From NCBI GenBank assembly GCA_913009515.1, contig CAJVYO010000013.1:1-14961 (forward strand): a DNA stretch of 14,961 nucleotides. The letters run 5' to 3'. This document shows, in pieces, positions 13,759 to 14,961 of this stretch. Within the stretch, counting starts at the first letter, position 1; each line of letters begins with the position of its first letter. Origin of the DNA: an uncultured Methylococcaceae bacterium (GTDB taxonomy: Bacteria; Pseudomonadota; Gammaproteobacteria; Methylococcales; Methylomonadaceae). Both the position numbers and the translations under genes were made by a program. The notes beneath the pieces are model-generated. The model searched no databases and had not been told where the DNA came from. It was given only the letters and a program-made list of their open reading frames with translations.

Positions 13759-14961
13759 ATGGATATTAGATTGAAATATTTTATAGCTCCTTTAGTTGCA
13801 TTATCAATGGCGAGTTCTTCGGCTTTTTCTGCTAACTATTCGGCTGATACTTTAAATTATTCAGCAGACAGTTCCAAGTCAATTTGGACAAGTCAATCTA
13901 GTCGAACTGCTTGTGAATTAGTACAAACGATCCCTAAATATGGGGAAGCTTTTTTCTCTATACATCCTGAAGAGCCTTTACAATTTGGTATTTATCAATC
14001 AAGAAATTCAGGGTTATTGGTTAATAAAGCCCGTTTAGCTTCTTTACCTGCACCTTGGATACATGATTATACTAATTTACAGTATTATCCTGTTCATATT
14101 GATCAAAGACCTAAATCAAAATATTTATCTATTTTTGGTGATGACGCGGAAGTTATTGTTTCATCGTTATTAGATGCAAAATTCCCTACATTTACTTATG
14201 TCAACATGAAAGGTCTTGAAGAAAAACAGACTGTTAGTGTTGTCGTGTCTGCGGTGAATTTTGAACAGCGTTATCAGGAGTTTGCAAAATGTAGGGATAA
14301 TTTATTGCCTTATGCAATGGCTTCTTTACAAAATAAAATTGTTTATTTTCCTGAAAAAAGCACCGCTTTTAATTTGCAGTCTTTAAAAGATTTGGAATAT
14401 ATTGCTGAATATATGAATGAGATAAAGGATTCTCGTTTAGCGTTGGTAAGTTCAACACAGATAGCAGGACGTAGTGGTAATAAACGCTTTAAATTAAGAG
14501 CAAAAGAGATTCTGAAGTTTTTTACTAGAAAAGGTATTAAAAAATCACGAGTGGTGATTACAGAAGAATTTATGCCGAAAGATTTAGCAAGCCATGAAAA
14601 AACCTTTAGAATGCATGTATTTGGACCTGATGTGTTAAAAATGTACTGGTATTCGAAAGGTGGGATCAATTTATCATATAAGAAGAAGCAGCGTTTAAAG
14701 TTAGTGGCTGATTATATGAAATATCAGCAAAAACCATTACATATTAATAGTCATACCGATGGGGTTGGAAAAAAATCTAATAATTTTAGGGTATCTAAGA
14801 GACGCGGAGAGGCTGTTAAACAGTATTTAGTTAGTTTAGGTGTACCTGAATCTAAATTAGTGGTGCATGCTTATGGTCAAAGCAGTCCTATGGCAAGTAA
14901 TCGCATGGTTAGAGGGCAAGTTAAAAATCGTCGTGTTGAATTAGTTTTTTCTAAAAAACAT
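13759..14961 (+). CDS. motY: MotY-like stator-associated protein with OmpA-like domains, 3' end cut
   Basis: The open frame runs 401 codons from the ATG and leaves the window with no stop, although the last domain looks complete. A signal peptide is clear (residues 1-24, cleavage probably after AFS). Residues 25-185 resemble the MotY N-terminal domain (IW...S....CELVQTIPKYGEAFFS). The only two cysteines, C52 and C178, are spaced much like the disulfide of Vibrio MotY. The C-terminal OmpA-like domain (about 291-398) has HTDGVG and NNFRVSKRRGEAV, the peptidoglycan-binding pattern. MotY in the periplasm surrounds the motor and helps anchor stators. Residues 191-289 look like a second, degenerate OmpA-like module, which makes the protein longer than usual MotY (about 290-320). 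It starts 17 bases after the DUF2802 gene. Confidence 0.85.
   Translation, partial: MDIRLKYFIAPLVALSMASSSAFSANYSADTLNYSADSSKSIWTSQSSRTACELVQTIPKYGEAFFSIHPEEPLQFGIYQSRNSGLLVNKARLASLPAPWIHDYTNLQYYPVHIDQRPKSKYLSIFGDDAEVIVSSLLDAKFPTFTYVNMKGLEEKQTVSVVVSAVNFEQRYQEFAKCRDNLLPYAMASLQNKIVYFPEKSTAFNLQSLKDLEYIAEYMNEIKDSRLALVSSTQIAGRSGNKRFKLRAKEILKFFTRKGIKKSRVVITEEFMPKDLASHEKTFRMHVFGPDVLKMYWYSKGGINLSYKKKQRLKLVADYMKYQQKPLHINSHTDGVGKKSNNFRVSKRRGEAVKQYLVSLGVPESKLVVHAYGQSSPMASNRMVRGQVKNRRVELVFSKKH
14329..14625 (+). repeat. Degenerate first OmpA-like module in the motY-like gene
   Basis: Codons 191-289 align by eye with the downstream OmpA-like domain: LEYIAEYMN against LKLVADYMK, GNKRFKLRAKEILKFF against NNFRVSKRRGEAVKQYL, and KGIKKSRVVI against LGVPESKLVV. 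The HTD aspartate needed for peptidoglycan binding is replaced (SSTQIAG), so this copy probably does not bind cell wall in the usual way. Confidence 0.6.

Noticed and set aside
14343..14669. A 108-residue minus-strand open frame near the right edge
   Set aside because: It lies wholly inside the motY-like gene, whose plus-strand frame is supported by a signal peptide, MotY-like N-terminus and an OmpA-like domain. The minus-strand product has no recognisable domain.

Overview
The window is one continuous, plus-strand flagellar and chemotaxis locus from an AT-rich gammaproteobacterium with a polar flagellum. The gene order fliP-fliQ-fliR-flhB-flhA-flhF-fleN(flhG)-fliA-cheY-cheZ-cheA-parC-parP-cheW-DUF2802 is the one known from Pseudomonas, Vibrio, Shewanella and gammaproteobacterial methanotrophs. 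A methanotroph-like (Methylococcales) host is only an impression from the low GC and protein style; nothing in the window proves it. No mobile element, tRNA, rRNA, CRISPR array or phage gene was seen.

Bases 1-4447 encode the membrane core of the flagellar export gate: the last codons of fliP, then fliQ, fliR, flhB and flhA. Bases 4471-7569 encode the polar placement and number pair FlhF/FleN and the flagellar sigma factor FliA, joined by short overlaps that suggest translational coupling. A 133-base gap (7570-7702) is the only sizeable non-coding stretch and the most likely place for an internal promoter.

Bases 7703-13741 form the chemotaxis block: cheY, cheZ, cheA, the ParA-family array-positioning ATPase parC, its CheW-like partner parP, cheW, a very small charged protein and a membrane-anchored DUF2802 protein. 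The last gene, from 13759 and cut by the window edge, encodes an exported MotY-like stator-associated protein with a C-terminal peptidoglycan-binding OmpA-like domain.

Together these genes build the export gate, choose where and how many flagella form, switch on late flagellar genes, and assemble a pole-localised chemosensory array. The main departures from the textbook layout are: no cheB (and no motC/motD) between cheA and parC; a CheA with no recognisable P2 domain but a duplicated acidic motif in its linker; a MotY-like protein that appears to carry two OmpA-like modules, the first lacking key ligand residues; an NPSH instead of NPTH autocleavage motif in FlhB; and a 59-residue basic/acidic protein of unknown function coupled to the DUF2802 gene.
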